Assembly: GCA_009760855.2 (NCBI GenBank)
Contig: WPIO01000020.1
Coordinates: forward strand, 2,386,001-2,450,000
Length of the DNA stretch: 64,000 nucleotides
Source of the DNA: Cristatella mucedo
Lineage: Eukaryota > Bryozoa > Phylactolaemata > Cristatellidae
Reading direction: 5' to 3'
Shown here: in pieces, positions 33,383-45,981 of the stretch
Numbering within the stretch: the first letter of the stretch is position 1
Layout of the letters: every line of letters starts with the position of its first letter
Made by a program: the position numbers and the translations under genes
Notes under the pieces: generated by a model
Seen by the model: only the letters and a program-made list of their open reading frames with translations
The model's database searches: none
What the model was told of the DNA's origin: nothing

Positions 33383-34318
33383 CCATTCCTGCACGCGAGT
33401 TAAACAGCTAACGAGCTTTGCAAGCGAATCTACACAAGGCATGCTGCATGCATTACAACTGAGAACAACTAATACAGGATATTGCTAGACAGGCTAATGT
33501 GGAGGAATGGGTTGGCCATGAGTATAGTATTTACGAGATGATTCAAAGATAATAATCCTCTTATTATTCTCAGACCATCTGGTGCCCATGAGGATGGGTA
33601 ATGAAGGGAGGTAAGTAATTATCTTTGCTTTGAAGATCCCTGGGTCCCTTTGAAGTCACAACTATGCACGAAAAACACACCGATCCAACATCCGTATCAA
33701 AGACGTCGGGATGCATCAAGACATATCATCCCTATCTTTATATAGTCATTAACACAGACCAAGGCGACAAAGAAAATCACGTAACCGAATATTGTTGGTA
33801 TTCTAAAATTGGAGGTACAGCAGGTGATTTCGAGGCCACGCTCCTGCTGTCAACCTCTTATCCTGGTTTAGGCTGCACAGCTCACTGAAAGACCTCAAGA
33901 GCATTTGCATTTCATGTTGTAATGGAGCTAGTGTGACCTCGACCGACACGATGTGTTGGCTATTGTCACTCCACTCCCCCTAGCAATGCTTAGAGTCTGT
34001 TCCATTGCTGATCCCTTTCTAAGACAAATGGCTAGTCGATGGTTCCAATGTAGTAATGTGCTACAGCAAAGCATTAGAGTGTGACAAGGCAAAGGCAGCT
34101 GCTGCCTGCCCCTCTACGAGCAGTGAAACTTAAAATCATGAGTGAAACTTGAATCATAAGGCCGATCCAAGGCGTCCAAGAGAGCCCTGGCTGACCGCAC
34201 ACATATCCAGCTACACATGTGCGTACAATGACGATGACAAGATCAGAATCTCTGTCAGCAGCGTGCCATATTTCTCCGGCGACTAAATATCTCCAGCGAC
34301 TAAAGTTCTCCCGAAATT

Positions 34319-34400
34319 AAATGATAATAATAACAATAATACACTTGATAAAGCGCCCTCGGAGAGCTCAATCTCTTTTGAGGCGCTTCTCTTGTGACTA
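34319..34400 (-). mobile_element. LINE family A 3' tail
   Basis: Plus-strand AAT units, then cttgataaagcgccctcgga, agctcaatctc and aggcgctt: the inverted LINE-A hairpin. Confidence 0.85.
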
Positions 34401-36340
34401 TGCCGATAGGCACGATCGTGCAGCAAGGGCAGCCGGGCAAAAACTATTTTCTCTCTCGTTGTCGCGAATGCCAAGAGTCTACGGCATCACACCAGCAATT
34501 CATCCGCGAGGCTGCTTCAACCCCCCCCCCCCAGCCGCTCGCACTGGCTTGTGCAGCCGCCGAGGCGCACTACCAATAGCAGCTTTCGGCCAAACCTCGC
34601 CACCTTGGACTCCCCAAGGTGGCAAGGTCTGGCCGAAGACCAAGCCATCGCAGGCGCGATCATTGCAGGCAGAGCTCTTCTTGCCACCCACCAGAGAGAA
34701 CTCCTAGCTAGTAGGACTGCGGCTATCAGGACGGCAGACAGTAGAGCCACGACAGCAAAGTCGGGCCGAAGCAGCGGTTGACGATCCGACGAAGGCTTGG
34801 GCAGTAGGCAAAGGCGGCTAGGAGAGGATAGAGCGGATGCGAAACCCGATGTAACGCCTGCTCTTGGGTTCATCAGCAACATTCAGCAACGTTCATCAGC
34901 AGCAACGTTCATCATCATCAGCAGCAGCAGCAGTCCTACTGGCGCTGGCAAGCCCTACTGGCTCCTGCTAGTACTCACTTCGAGCTCTCCCAGTCTTGGC
35001 TCGAGCTCCTTCCAGTGCTTACGAAGGAGAAAGCAGGCCGGGCATGCGAGCAAGAGCCTCGGCGATCGATCGGTGGCAGAGGACGGCAGCAGCAGCAGCA
35101 GCAGCAGCAGCGGAGAGCAGCACCAGAGAGCGATCCGACGATGGGCCGGCGACAACTGACAGTCCTACCATCCGGTCTCGTCAGCTAGCAACTGCCCCAC
35201 GACAACGGGGCCGGCGACAACGACGTGCAGAGAGCCAGCCACCTAGGGGGCAACTGAGGACAGTGGTGGGTGCAGCTCAGGCCTTGTAATCTCAGTCACA
35301 GCCTCGGTGGGCGGCCTGCCGGCTTACTCTACAGACCCACCTTCACGTAGCCATAGTAGCATATCTTTCTGATCTGCACAGGTTTCTTATGCTAAACCCC
35401 ACAGGCCAGATGGTGGCCAGGCAGCCGGATGGAGTCACCGGGATTACCACTATCTACTTAGGACTATCCGTAACGATTAGGGGGGCTAGCAATGACAGGC
35501 AGATTAGAGCCAACCGCCCGCCTAGAACAACTGAAAGTAGGCAGCCGACTCAATTGAGGTCACTTGAAGCAACGGCCACTGCTTCTGCTTCGGAGCCACG
35601 AGGAGGAGGAGGGAGGGGGTTGGAGGGGGGACGGGCTAAAGCACTCTCGAGCAGCTGGCTGAAGCCACGGGGAGGAGGCCGAGGGCCGAGGTCAATTCTG
35701 GGGTCAAAACAGGGGCCGAGGTACCGATTCATTCAAGCTGCAGCCACTGAGCACCCCGGTTAGGTTTCTGCTACGAATCGGATTCATTCACCAGATAGAG
35801 TCCAGAGTCCAGAATAACTACCGGTTTATAGACAAACACGAAAAGCTAGTCTAAAAAGGAAGTCTAATAATGAGTGGCCGCAGTTCGTTTGCTCCGAGTT
35901 TAACCGACAAACAACCCGAGGGGGGAAGGGAGGGAGGGAGGGTAAGCACTGGGAGCTTCTGAAAGGCCAGCAAGCTCTTTTAGCTTACACTGAAAAGGCA
36001 TGGCAGCCCTAAGGGAGCTATCAGAATTCCACGAAGGGTTTGCAGGGCTTAGAGAGCTGCTCTCTAAAGGCTATCACTATGTTGGGTGCATGGCCGGGAC
36101 TGCTGGCCAGCAACTGCTGGCCAGCTTCAGTTTTCTGTGAAGGCTAAAACTTTCTTGTTTGTATCTGTTTTTTTCGCTCAAGAGGAAATTCTTATATTTT
36201 AGAGACCTCTGAAGAGGCTTGCCGAGCGGCTTCAGGGTCTCCAAGGGAGATACAGACTTCCTTTTCAATGTCTACAGAGGCTTACGGCCAGGCACCTTCG
36301 GTGTGCAGCTTTGCTTTTCGAAAATGTGTTTAGCTACTAG
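34400..36340. other. GC-rich gene-less stretch
   Basis: GC-rich sequence with a CAG run near 35089-35111 and a strong palindrome at 34585-34637. The overlapping frames on both strands show no recognisable domain. Confidence 0.4.
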
Positions 36341-36349
36341 GTTGACGTT

Positions 36350-36452
36350 AAAGTTCGTGCACCATGTTAAAATATAAAAAAGATAAGATTAAATAATGCA
36401 AAATAAAAAAATGTCTAACGAAATTATTATTTTAACACGGTGCACGAACCTT
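36350..36452. mobile_element. MITE-like 103 bp inverted-repeat element
   Basis: The terminal inverted repeats are 24 bp with 22 matches (left 36350-36373, right 36429-36452). The core of each arm is TTCGTGCACC.TGTTAAAAT. The interior is AT-rich and non-coding. The transposon superfamily is not recognised. Confidence 0.7.
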
Positions 36453-37559
36453 CTCCTCAGCCTGATAAGTGAACAGATACAGCCAACAGTTCAAACAGCA
36501 ATGGAAGTTACAATAAGTCCTTCGACGGGCCGACACAATTTCTGAATAGATTTCGAAGTGAAGGCCTTGACCCAGTGTCTCGAGCTCTCAAGGTCAAGGT
36601 TTTGCCCTCGTGCCACAATCCTGGCTGCCTATATCCTAGTTCGACGATCCTCACGTCGCAGGCCAATTAGTGGCATTACGGAACATCTCCATCTCATCAT
36701 CCAGGCATCTAGCCAAGCAAAGCAAAGATTCAGACAGCACCAGGTGAACATTTTGGCTCACTGTTGCTTAGGGATGACATACTAGCTCTGAAAGGGTGCT
36801 GTCCAAGCAGGCCACCACGAGCAGTCTAGTCACGTAAGCACAGCAGAAAAGCCAACAGGCCAGCCTCACCGGTTCTGGACGTACAACAGATCTCGGACTA
36901 GAGTCCTATTGACGGCGGATGGCTTCTCGACAGACACATAAACCAACAAAACAAGGCAGTTCGAACCGAGAGCCACGATTCGGATGGGAGCTGGAAGCCC
37001 GAGCCGCCAAAGCCAGAGTCTCCGAGCAGTCAAAAGTACCACCGGCTCACAAATAAGCTAAATAAGTCTAAATTGCCTTTTTCTTGCCATTCCAAGCACC
37101 AGTAGCGATCGCCGGGCAGGCCTGCCTTCTTACCTTCGAGGTGCCGGATGTCAGTTGTGGGATAGACCAGTCGTAATGAACAGCAGGTCGTCCTGAGGTT
37201 CAGCGCCTCGATTATAGAGCTACAACAGCATCATAGTGTGTGGATAGCAGAATGCGACCTGCTTCACACACTGCTCAGACAGCTACAGCTGACGGGAATC
37301 GTTGTGCAAATTTGGCAATACGATCGACATGAGAGCAGGAGATACCGTTGGTCGCAGACTGTGCCCAGGCACGTGCTAGGAGCCACTCACCGAAAACCAG
37401 ACACCACTGGAGTTGCTACCAAACTTTCAGAATGAGCTTGCTCCAGGAAAGACAAAATCAGCCAGAGGACAAAGAAGCCCAATGACCAGCGCTAGTGATG
37501 CCCACTGATCTCGGCACTGGCACGATATCACCTAGCTTCATGCAATATATGAATAACTG

Positions 37560-38158
37560 TCACTAGATCAAGAGAACTTGAGCCACTCCAGCTTAGTCTC
37601 CCATGAAACTTCAAACCTTGCTGCTAAGTTCCAGCCTACTTTCAGAGCTTATCACTCCGCAGAGTCAGCATTGCTTTTGGTGTACAACGACCTACTTAAG
37701 AATGCAATCATGGGTAGAGTATCTCTGCTTTTTTTGCTCGATCTCTCGGCAGCTTTTGATACTATCAATCACCAAGTCCTACCTGAGCACCTCTCATCTT
37801 ACCCGGGCATCACTGGCACTGCTATTGCAATGGTTAAGGTCCTATCTCAGTGGGAGACTCCAGAGTGTTGATGTGAATGAACAAAGATCATCCGAGGAAC
37901 CCTTGAAATATGGGGTACCACAGGGCCCGTGCTTGGTCCAGTTCTTTTCACGGTTTATACTCTCCCTCCTGCCGATATGATTACCAAGCACAATCTAGGC
38001 TTTTACTTTCGACACTCAGTTGTATCTTTGCTATGATCCCTCCCTCCCAGCCCTCGAGCACGTCGAATTCTCTCAACTCCCGTGCTGCATGTATTGAAGA
38101 CATCCACACATGAATGGCAGGAAACTTTCTTAAATTGAAGGATGCTAAAAACCAACTT
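37560..38158 (+). mobile_element. LINE family A, reverse transcriptase middle part (5' side of a nested insertion)
   Basis: FQPTFRAYHSAESALLLVYN, then LLFLLDLSAAFDTINHQVL (reverse transcriptase motif A with the catalytic Asp), then, after a frameshift, KYGVPQGP. It is the only copy in the window showing motif A. It continues after the family B insertion, at 39137. Confidence 0.88.
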
Positions 38159-39136
38159 GAATGCTTGCTTTGCCGACATTCGATCCTGGATGTCGGAAAA
38201 CTTCCTGTAATTAAATGACGATAAAACCGAACTGCTTCTCATAGGACACCCTAAGCGTGTGGCTGGATTAAAAGGTTTTGCTGTTCTAATAGGTGATGCT
38301 ATTGTGCGACCTTCACCACCTGCTCGTAATCAAGGTGTCGTGTTCGACAGCTGCCTCAATATCAAAAGCTTCATTCAGAAGACTGCCTCTACAGCTAGCC
38401 ATCACATCCGATCCCAATCCAAGATTAGGAGCTGTCTCCCACAGTGGCTTGTAAAAAATTTAACTAGCTCTTTAGTTCTGTCTCGGCTTGATTATTGTAA
38501 TTCCCTTTTGGCTGGGCTGCCAAAGAAAGCTATTATGCCACTACAGCGGACTATGAATATGGCTGCAAGGCTGGTCTTCAAGTCCCAGCGGTTTGAGCAC
38601 GTGTCACCTCTGCTGAAAGAGCTAGGATGGTTGCCGGTTGAGCAAAGAATACAGAGCAAAGTTCTTACACTGACCCACAAGGCCCGCCACGGCTTGGCTC
38701 CTTCGTACCTAGCTGAACTGCTGCATCAATTTCAGCCTGTTCGCGCCCTCAGGTCCTGTGTGGACAATAAATTAGCTGTCCCATTCCTCTGCTTAAAGAC
38801 AGTTGGCGACAGAAGCTTTAGCTCTGCATGTCATAGACTGTGGAACTCGCTTCCACAATTTTTACGAAACGACATCTACTCTCCAACTGCCGACTATGGC
38901 ACATCTTTTTCAGCGGTCCTGAACTGCTACTTCTATGCTACTCACTACCTCAACTGCTCTCCTGACTCTGCTATGCTTCCCACTTTCTCTTTGTTGCATG
39001 AGACGAAGTCTGTTGGCTACCGAATGCGTACCGAAAGCCGCTTAGGCTGTGAGTTCGCTATACAAAACTCTCCTGCGTAACACCCACATGGTCTTTATGA
39101 CTTTGTGGAGTTACTGACGGAGATACATGACATGAT
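38159..39136 (+). mobile_element. LINE family B, 5'-truncated copy nested inside LINE family A
   Basis: The longest uninterrupted LINE frame in the window (38259-39080) encodes NQGVVFDSCLNIKSFIQKTA, LDYCNSLLAGLPKKAIMPLQ, ELGWLPVEQRIQSKVLTLTH and [10 protein letters not shown], through to CEFAIQNSPA and a stop. The 3' UTR and agttactgacggagatacat end follow. It is related to but clearly distinct from family A. AACTT flanks both ends (38154-38158, 39137-39141). Confidence 0.9.
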
Positions 39137-39930
39137 AACTTACTAGATATGGGCAAACCAAGTGTGATTCAGAAATTGGAAGGGCTAATGCTAAAAATCG
39201 GCTCTGCCAGCATATCTCCTGTTGAATCTGCACGAAATATAGGTGTCATATTCTGAAGTGACATTTCAATGGACGACCACATCAGCTCCACAGTCAAATC
39301 TGCCGACTTTCAAATACATAAAATTACTAAAATTCGGGCTTGTTTGAACAGGGATGCTGCATCTAAATTGGTCCATGCAGTTGTCACATTCCGTCTTGAC
39401 TTCTGTAACTCACTGCTTGCTGGCCTAACGGCATGTGCACTCACGCGCTTACAGCTGGCGCACAACCATGCAGCCAGGCTTGTCTGTCGTGAGCGTCCCA
39501 GTTGCCACATAACACCACTTCTCGCCAATCTGCACTGGCTCCCAATCAAGCAGCGTGAAGACCGTGCCTTTAGTTCGTACGCTCTCAAAGCCCGGAACTT
39601 ACTCCCGACCTGCGTCACGATATCTGACTTGTCCACATTTAAAAAGAAACTAAAAGCACATCTATTTATCACAGCACTTGGTGGATCAGTGTGATTCGTC
39701 CTTTCCATGCTTATGTGTGCTGACACTGCTGCATGCTGCCACCAACCACACTTGCAACCTGAGCCTGTGCATATCACCCCTAACCAAGTTATTCTTGTTG
39801 TTTATTGAGCCTGCTACCACTAACCTTTTGATCGTGCTTCCTTTGCAGCAATTGTAAAGCAGCTAGAAAGAGATTGAGTTCTCTGAAGGCACTTTATCAA
39901 ATGTATTATTATTATCATTATTATTATAAC
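39137..39930 (+). mobile_element. LINE family A, C-terminal part and tail (3' side of the nested insertion)
   Basis: It resumes at LLDMGKPSVIQKLEG, exactly where the 5' part stops. It continues through [20 protein letters not shown] to LFITALGGSV, then the 3' UTR, a variant hairpin and an ATT tail. A deletion after LPIKQR removes about 50 residues present in the 25 kb copy. Confidence 0.9.
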
Positions 39931-40279
39931 TTGACTTAATACCCTTTACATCACTGATAAAGAAGCCATGCTATCTTTTGACAAGGGAGAACAATGTGTG
40001 CGAAAAAAAACATTCACAGAGGGAGAGAGAGAGAGACAAGAGAAAAAGAGAGAGAGAGAGAGAGAGTCGGTTGCTCCCCAGTGCTTTTCGACTTGCCAGG
40101 CAGCGGCCGGTCGTTGCCATCGACTACCAGCTTTGCTTAAAGTTAAGGAGGTTAAAAGAAGACAACCGTTAATGCACGAAAGCAACATTAGACCAAACTC
40201 AAATAATAAGAAGAGCTTGTCAGTTCAATGCTAGCCCACGATCTTCGTTTCCGATGGTTTCCGGTGCTTTCCTACTAAA

Positions 40280-40446
40280 ATGCTAGCTGATTTAGCAGCC
40301 TCTTTTTGTATAGCGACAGAAGAGCCTTTGTGGCTATCACCACCGCTTGCAGTGGCGATAAAGGATCGCCCACTGCATGATTCGAACCCACGACCTCGGG
40401 GCCGAGGTTGTGAAAGCAACCGCCTTACCTAGTGTGCCATCACGGC
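40280..40446 (-). mobile_element. SINE-B copy
   Basis: On the plus strand: gctagctgatttagcagcc, then agagcctttgtggctatcac, the inverted box B gattcgaacccacgacc and the head accttacctagtgtgccatc-like start. Nearly full length. Confidence 0.9.
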
Positions 40447-40645
40447 TCTACTTGCACACCTGCAAATCCTTGACCACCTCCTGCTTGCTGAGTTGACATG
40501 CCCAGGCATACCGACATTAGGCAACCGACTCACTCATTACCTAGAATCCTTAAACCAGCTAGCTGTCTACAAGAGCACTTTAAGACGGTCCCCTGGACGA
40601 CTGATCAGTGCTTATTCGACTGTATATGCATGCACAGGCACACGA

Positions 40646-40779
<134 letters not shown>

Positions 40780-40898
40780 ATCACGGAAGCTGGTCTTGGC
40801 AGCACTAATACAATGCTGAAACTGAAGTTCTTATTAGAGCTCTTAATAAATACAGCAAAGTAGGCCTTCCACTAAGGGGTGCACATTCCTTTATAAGC

Positions 40899-40900
<2 letters not shown>

Positions 40901-40960
<60 letters not shown>
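40901..40960. repeat. (CT)n microsatellite
   Basis: Thirty pure CT units, 125 bp after the preceding CA tract. Confidence 0.98.
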
Positions 40961-40964
<4 letters not shown>

Positions 40965-42726
40965 GTGACCAGCTGCAATCAAGTAACAGCCGGCAGTTTC
41001 AGAAGCATGGGTGGTGGGGGGAGGGGCTACGGCGACAAGCAAGCGACTAAGCAGGGCGACTAAGCAGGGCGAGCCCGGCAGCAGGCGAGAATTTGCCTGC
41101 AGCTGCCTGGGACATTCACTCGACCGACCCTAATCTTTAGGTGGACAGCTCGAGCAGGCAACTCAGCCGTAGGGAAGAATACCTGCTATCGAGAGACAGA
41201 CTAAGTTAGCCAGGCGAAGCCGAGAAAATCCGAGCAATCTAGCAGGCTCCTCCAAGGCAGGCAGGTAGGCAGGCTCCAAGGCAGACCGTGAACCCTGAGT
41301 CAGGCAGCCGACGAGCTAGGCCACACCCTCTCAGCCCCTCCTCCATCACCAAGGGGCAGGCTAAAAACGACTACCTGACCCATTTTCAGCTCACCGAAAA
41401 TCCCCAGGGGTTAGGGATGAAAGAAATAGGCTAAGAAGCATTCGCAGAGCAGCACTTTGTTGGGTAGCAATTAACCTGAAAGATTTCTGACAGGCCTCCT
41501 CCTCCTCCTCACGGCTGCCTGGGCACCGCCGGGCTGCCACCAGTGACTGGGTAACGCCCACTGATCCCATGCAACAAGTGTAGGCAAAAGACAGCTGGAG
41601 GAGCACGAGGTCACAGACATCCGTGTGAGGTGCAAGTAGGGAAGGCACGAAATGAGAGCCGATGACTCTGGGTGAATACAGGAGGGGGACCTTTAAAGGG
41701 CCGAGCCACCGAGCGGCTGGCGACGGACATGCCACAGCACTAGCAGAGGGGCAGATGGTGGTGCTTATTTAGTTTGCTAATACATTTTCAAGGAAAACGA
41801 GCGAAGATCATTGCACATCTAGGAGTGAGAAACTGTCATTTTCGCAGAAGCTGCTGCGTTCCGGTAACTTGATCGCACCGTGCATCACCCCAGCCTCCCC
41901 TATCCTGATACCTTAAAAGTAAGCGGTTCAACCGGTTCACGGGCATATCCAACCTGCATTAGGAATATGAATGCCACATTTTTACTCTTTTTCTGTTTCA
42001 AAAACATGCACACAGGATAAAAATAACTACGACATAACAATCGTGCCAACACAATCTGCCTGCCATGTGTTTTGCAACTGCCCACGTCTGATGCTCAGCT
42101 AAATCAAAGACCAACTGTACAATAACTACACTGGCAGCCATAAGTTTTCCCACGCCTTACCAACTACGGCTGCCTGTTCGTCTATTGAAGCAGGCAGTTT
42201 TAAAAGCTACCCGAAGGTTCCAAATGAACAAACCGGATGCCAAAAGAAACACAACAGCCGAATATATGATTTGCTTAGCAAGACGACTACAACACTGGTG
42301 GTACAGGCACTAATGCTAGTAGCATGTGGCCCTGATTAGCGATCACTTCTGCTACCTGACTGGCATTGACTCATAGAATTTCACAGTTAGATCCAATCGT
42401 ATGTAGCAAGCCAGACGGCTTGAGATTTGTCTCACGATTAGGCATGTGATCTTATGTCTGTCTTCAGAGGATTAGAGATTGATTAGAGGCACAGCTAAAC
42501 GACCGAGCCAACGTATTGCATTCACAACACGGTCTGAGTTCTCTGCAACTCGAATCCCACTGCTTTCTAACTTTCGGGCTGTTCTTCTCGAACGAGGATT
42601 TGTCCAAGCACACAGATAAGTAAACAAATGCGTACACATTGAAGTGACAACAAAATTAAATGTTATAAGCACAGCCAGCTAAACTGTTTCAGGTTTTTAT
42701 GCTTGTGCCCCTCATTTATTTTTCCC

Positions 42727-42840
42727 TTAATAATAACAGTAATAGTAATGCATTTGATATAGCGCCCTCAGAGAACTCAGTCTCTTTCTAGGCGCTTTGC
42801 ATTTGCTGCAAAGGGAAACGTGAGGATAGGAAAGCACGAT
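42727..42840 (-). mobile_element. LINE family A 3' tail
   Basis: Plus-strand AAT-type units, then gatatagcgccctcagagaa and tctaggcgctttgcatttgc: the inverted hairpin and adjoining UTR. Confidence 0.85.
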
Positions 42841-42989
42841 TCTTCTTGAAGCTTGAATGCTTTTTCTTATAAATACTGCAGAACTTGAGGAGTTACCACA
42901 TTCTTTTTGGGGCATACAAACTAGATATGTTATTTGGCAATCACCTGTGATGCTCCAAAATACTAACCAATGGACATGCTTTCTTTCAA

Positions 42990-43015
42990 GTATATATATA
43001 TATATATATATATAC

Positions 43016-43054
<39 letters not shown>

Positions 43055-43087
43055 ATATATATACATACACACACATATACACACACA

Positions 43088-43118
<31 letters not shown>

Positions 43119-43119
43119 A
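42990..43119. repeat. (TA)n/(TATG)n compound microsatellite
   Basis: TA runs alternate with TACA and CACA units, giving strong self-complementarity. Confidence 0.95.
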
Positions 43120-43849
43120 GTACATTTAGTTCTCTTATGGCGGTTGCTCCGAAATGAACCATGAATTAAACGATTCATCTTACCATTTGCACGTCACTTG
43201 ATCCCTTTGCTGTTCGGCATAGATTAGACAAGGCCATCTAGCAGAAATTAAAACAGCTCTGACAAGCTGATTCAGAAGCTGTATTTTACGAAACGCCAGA
43301 CGGGTCTTAGTGGCCTTCGTCAGCTTTCACTGGCCAATAACAAATTGTCAGCAGCTGACTTGACCACAGGGTCGTCTAGAGTGAACACCTTGCCCTACGG
43401 CCAACAGTTTCCATCTTCGAGCGTTTCTGTCTGGCTTTGCAGGGCGTTTCGGCACAACAGCTTCGAAAGCACAGGCTTGCCTGCTCTATTGAAGCACTGC
43501 TTTAAATACGCCAAAGAGCGGCCGAAACGCACGCACGGAGAAATGCTTTGGCTGTGGCTGTCGATAATATTCGCCGTCGAATGCTGTTCTAGACCAATGC
43601 TGTCCTACTATCTTACTTCACCAAGCCATTCTAGCTCATCATTGATGCACACAGCATCCGATGCAAGTCCAAACTTGTGGCCGAAGCCACTGGGTCAAAG
43701 GTGGGCAGCTCAACTGAACACTGCAAAGGACTGCATTCTTCTTGTACAATGGAAACCAGCAGATCTAATGTCCGTCTGCAATTTTACAAAGCCTCAAATA
43801 CTAACAACAGTATTTATTTAATTTTATTTAATTTATCCAACAGTTTTTA

Positions 43850-44345
43850 GCTAACAACAAAGGAGAGTTTTCTAGAGCGAACTCAAAGCCTAAACGGCTT
43901 TCGGTATGCATTCGGTAGCCAAAAGACTTCACCTTATGCCACAAAGAGAGAGAGCAACGAGCAGAGAGTTGAATCAGCAGGGCTGTCGATGAAGTGAGTA
44001 GTATGGAAGTAGCAGCTCAGTACGGCACGAAAGGTGTGCTACAGTCGGCAGCAGGAGAGCAGATGTCATTGCTTAAGAATTGCAGAAGTTAGTTCCACAG
44101 TCTAGGAACTGCAGAGCTAAAGCCTCTTGTCAAAAACGGTCTTCAAGAATGGACATGGAATGGCTAATTTATTGTCCTCGGAGGACCTGAGGACGGGAGG
44201 AGGCTGAAACTGGTGAAGCAGTTCAGCTAGGCATGTGAACGATGAAAGGGCGAGTAGAAGGACAGGGCGAAAAACAGCAGCTGCTGGATAGCCAAATAGC
44301 AGAATGGCCCAAGTCAGCAGGAAGTCGCGTGACTAAGGCTTACAA
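43850..44345 (-). mobile_element. LINE family B, 3' portion
   Basis: ggagagttttctagagcgaa, cattcggtagccaaaagac and caacgagcagagagttgaat parallel the family B 3' UTR, followed by decayed ORF2 sequence. Confidence 0.75.
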
Positions 44346-44627
44346 AGCAACGGCGCACACTGAAAGCCTCTTGAGATAACAGCCGGGCGGAGGGTCAGTT
44401 GCATTTGTCTGCACGAGCAGTGCTTACATCAAATACCAACACGACACGTGCAGGCGACAGGACGTGCAATGCACGGATTACCGAGATAATTTTTGTATGC
44501 AGCTCAAACCAACCTAGATGCAACACTTAAAGCCTAGCTTGCTTTAACAGCCCTTCTCCAGCAGCGCAAGACCGGCGATGACCGCGCGCCAGACTGACTT
44601 AACAAGTCGGGTCTTTGGAAGAAGCAG

Positions 44628-44832
44628 CATCACTAACCACATTTGCATGCTGACCCTGTGCATGTCACCCCTAACCATGTTTTTCATTTTGTTTGTTTTT
44701 CAAGCATGATTTTACTTACCATTTAATTGCATTTCCCTTTGCAGCAGATGTAAAGCGCCTAGAAAGAGATTGAGTTCTCTGAGGGCGCTTTATCAAGTAC
44801 ATTATTATTATTATTATTATCATATTATTATT
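44628..44832 (+). mobile_element. LINE family A 3' UTR and tail
   Basis: The UTR from cactaaccacatttgcatgc, a complete hairpin (TAAAGCGCC...GGCGCTTTA) and an (ATT)n tail. Same UTR subtype as the 890 and 26212 copies. Confidence 0.9.
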
Positions 44833-45782
44833 ATCACTTCTGAACAGATGAACTGAGGCAGCGATGCGCAGTGGGGGGGGGGGTCAAGATGCCTTTGCAA
44901 CCTGGAACTGCACGGGAAGTGCACAGGCGGGGGAGGGCACAGAAAGCGAGGCTCCCAGAAAAAAAGTATAAACAGTGCAAGCTTAGACACCGAACTAAAA
45001 CTAAAATCTTTTAAGGTTAGTATACATGCAGCCACACCCTTGCCCAGGCATTTTGCTCAGAGTGCAATTGTTTAAACTCTCTGTCTGCATGATTGGCGAC
45101 CGCATACCACCACATTGAGGCTGAGCGAGATTTAGTTTTACGCAGACACGACTAGCCAAGCGTGCCAAAGCACGCTCCCTCCAGGGCGTCACGAGAGCCG
45201 GTCACAGACGAGTTTTCTCGAGGAATGGAAAAAGGTTCACTTCCGGAGAGGGACGTGTCTGCAACTGCCGGCCTGTGATGCAAAGTGCCGATGGCCACAG
45301 CCCTGGGTGAGCTGGTGTACTGCTGCACGACAGTCCCGAGACCGGCCGAGGGTCGTCAGCAGGGTCAGCGGCCGGCAGTAAACGACCGACCAAAAGCCAA
45401 TTTGCTAGACGAGGTGGGGGGAGGGGGAGGGGGTGAGGGGTGCTAGCCTCGAGCACCGATCAGATATGAAGGATTTGCACATGCAAATGGCCAAAGCTTA
45501 GACCCAGTTTAAGGAGCCGAGTCCAGAAGTCCAGGCAGAGAGTGTGCTCTGCATGGGCTCCGTGGTCATACCGATCAAAAAGAGTAGGCCAGGAATTGCT
45601 CGTGCACACAGACAATCATACCGTGGGACAGATCAATCATATCTTATAATATCAATCCTGACCTTGACATATAACCGGGCATGCTGACATTTGGATAGAG
45701 TGAATCTGCATGAAAGGGAGCCGACTCAAATACTTCCGAGTATACTAGCAGAAAGCTCAAAAGCTCCTTGCGGCCCATTCGA

Positions 45783-45981
<199 letters not shown>

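Noticed and set aside
38259-39080. A 273-codon frame as a possible host gene
   Set aside because: It matches the reverse transcriptase C-terminus of LINE family B, with homologous relics at 11.4 and 12.4 kb.
43345-43821. A 158-codon plus-strand frame
   Set aside because: No recognisable domain, start context or splice structure; unsupported.
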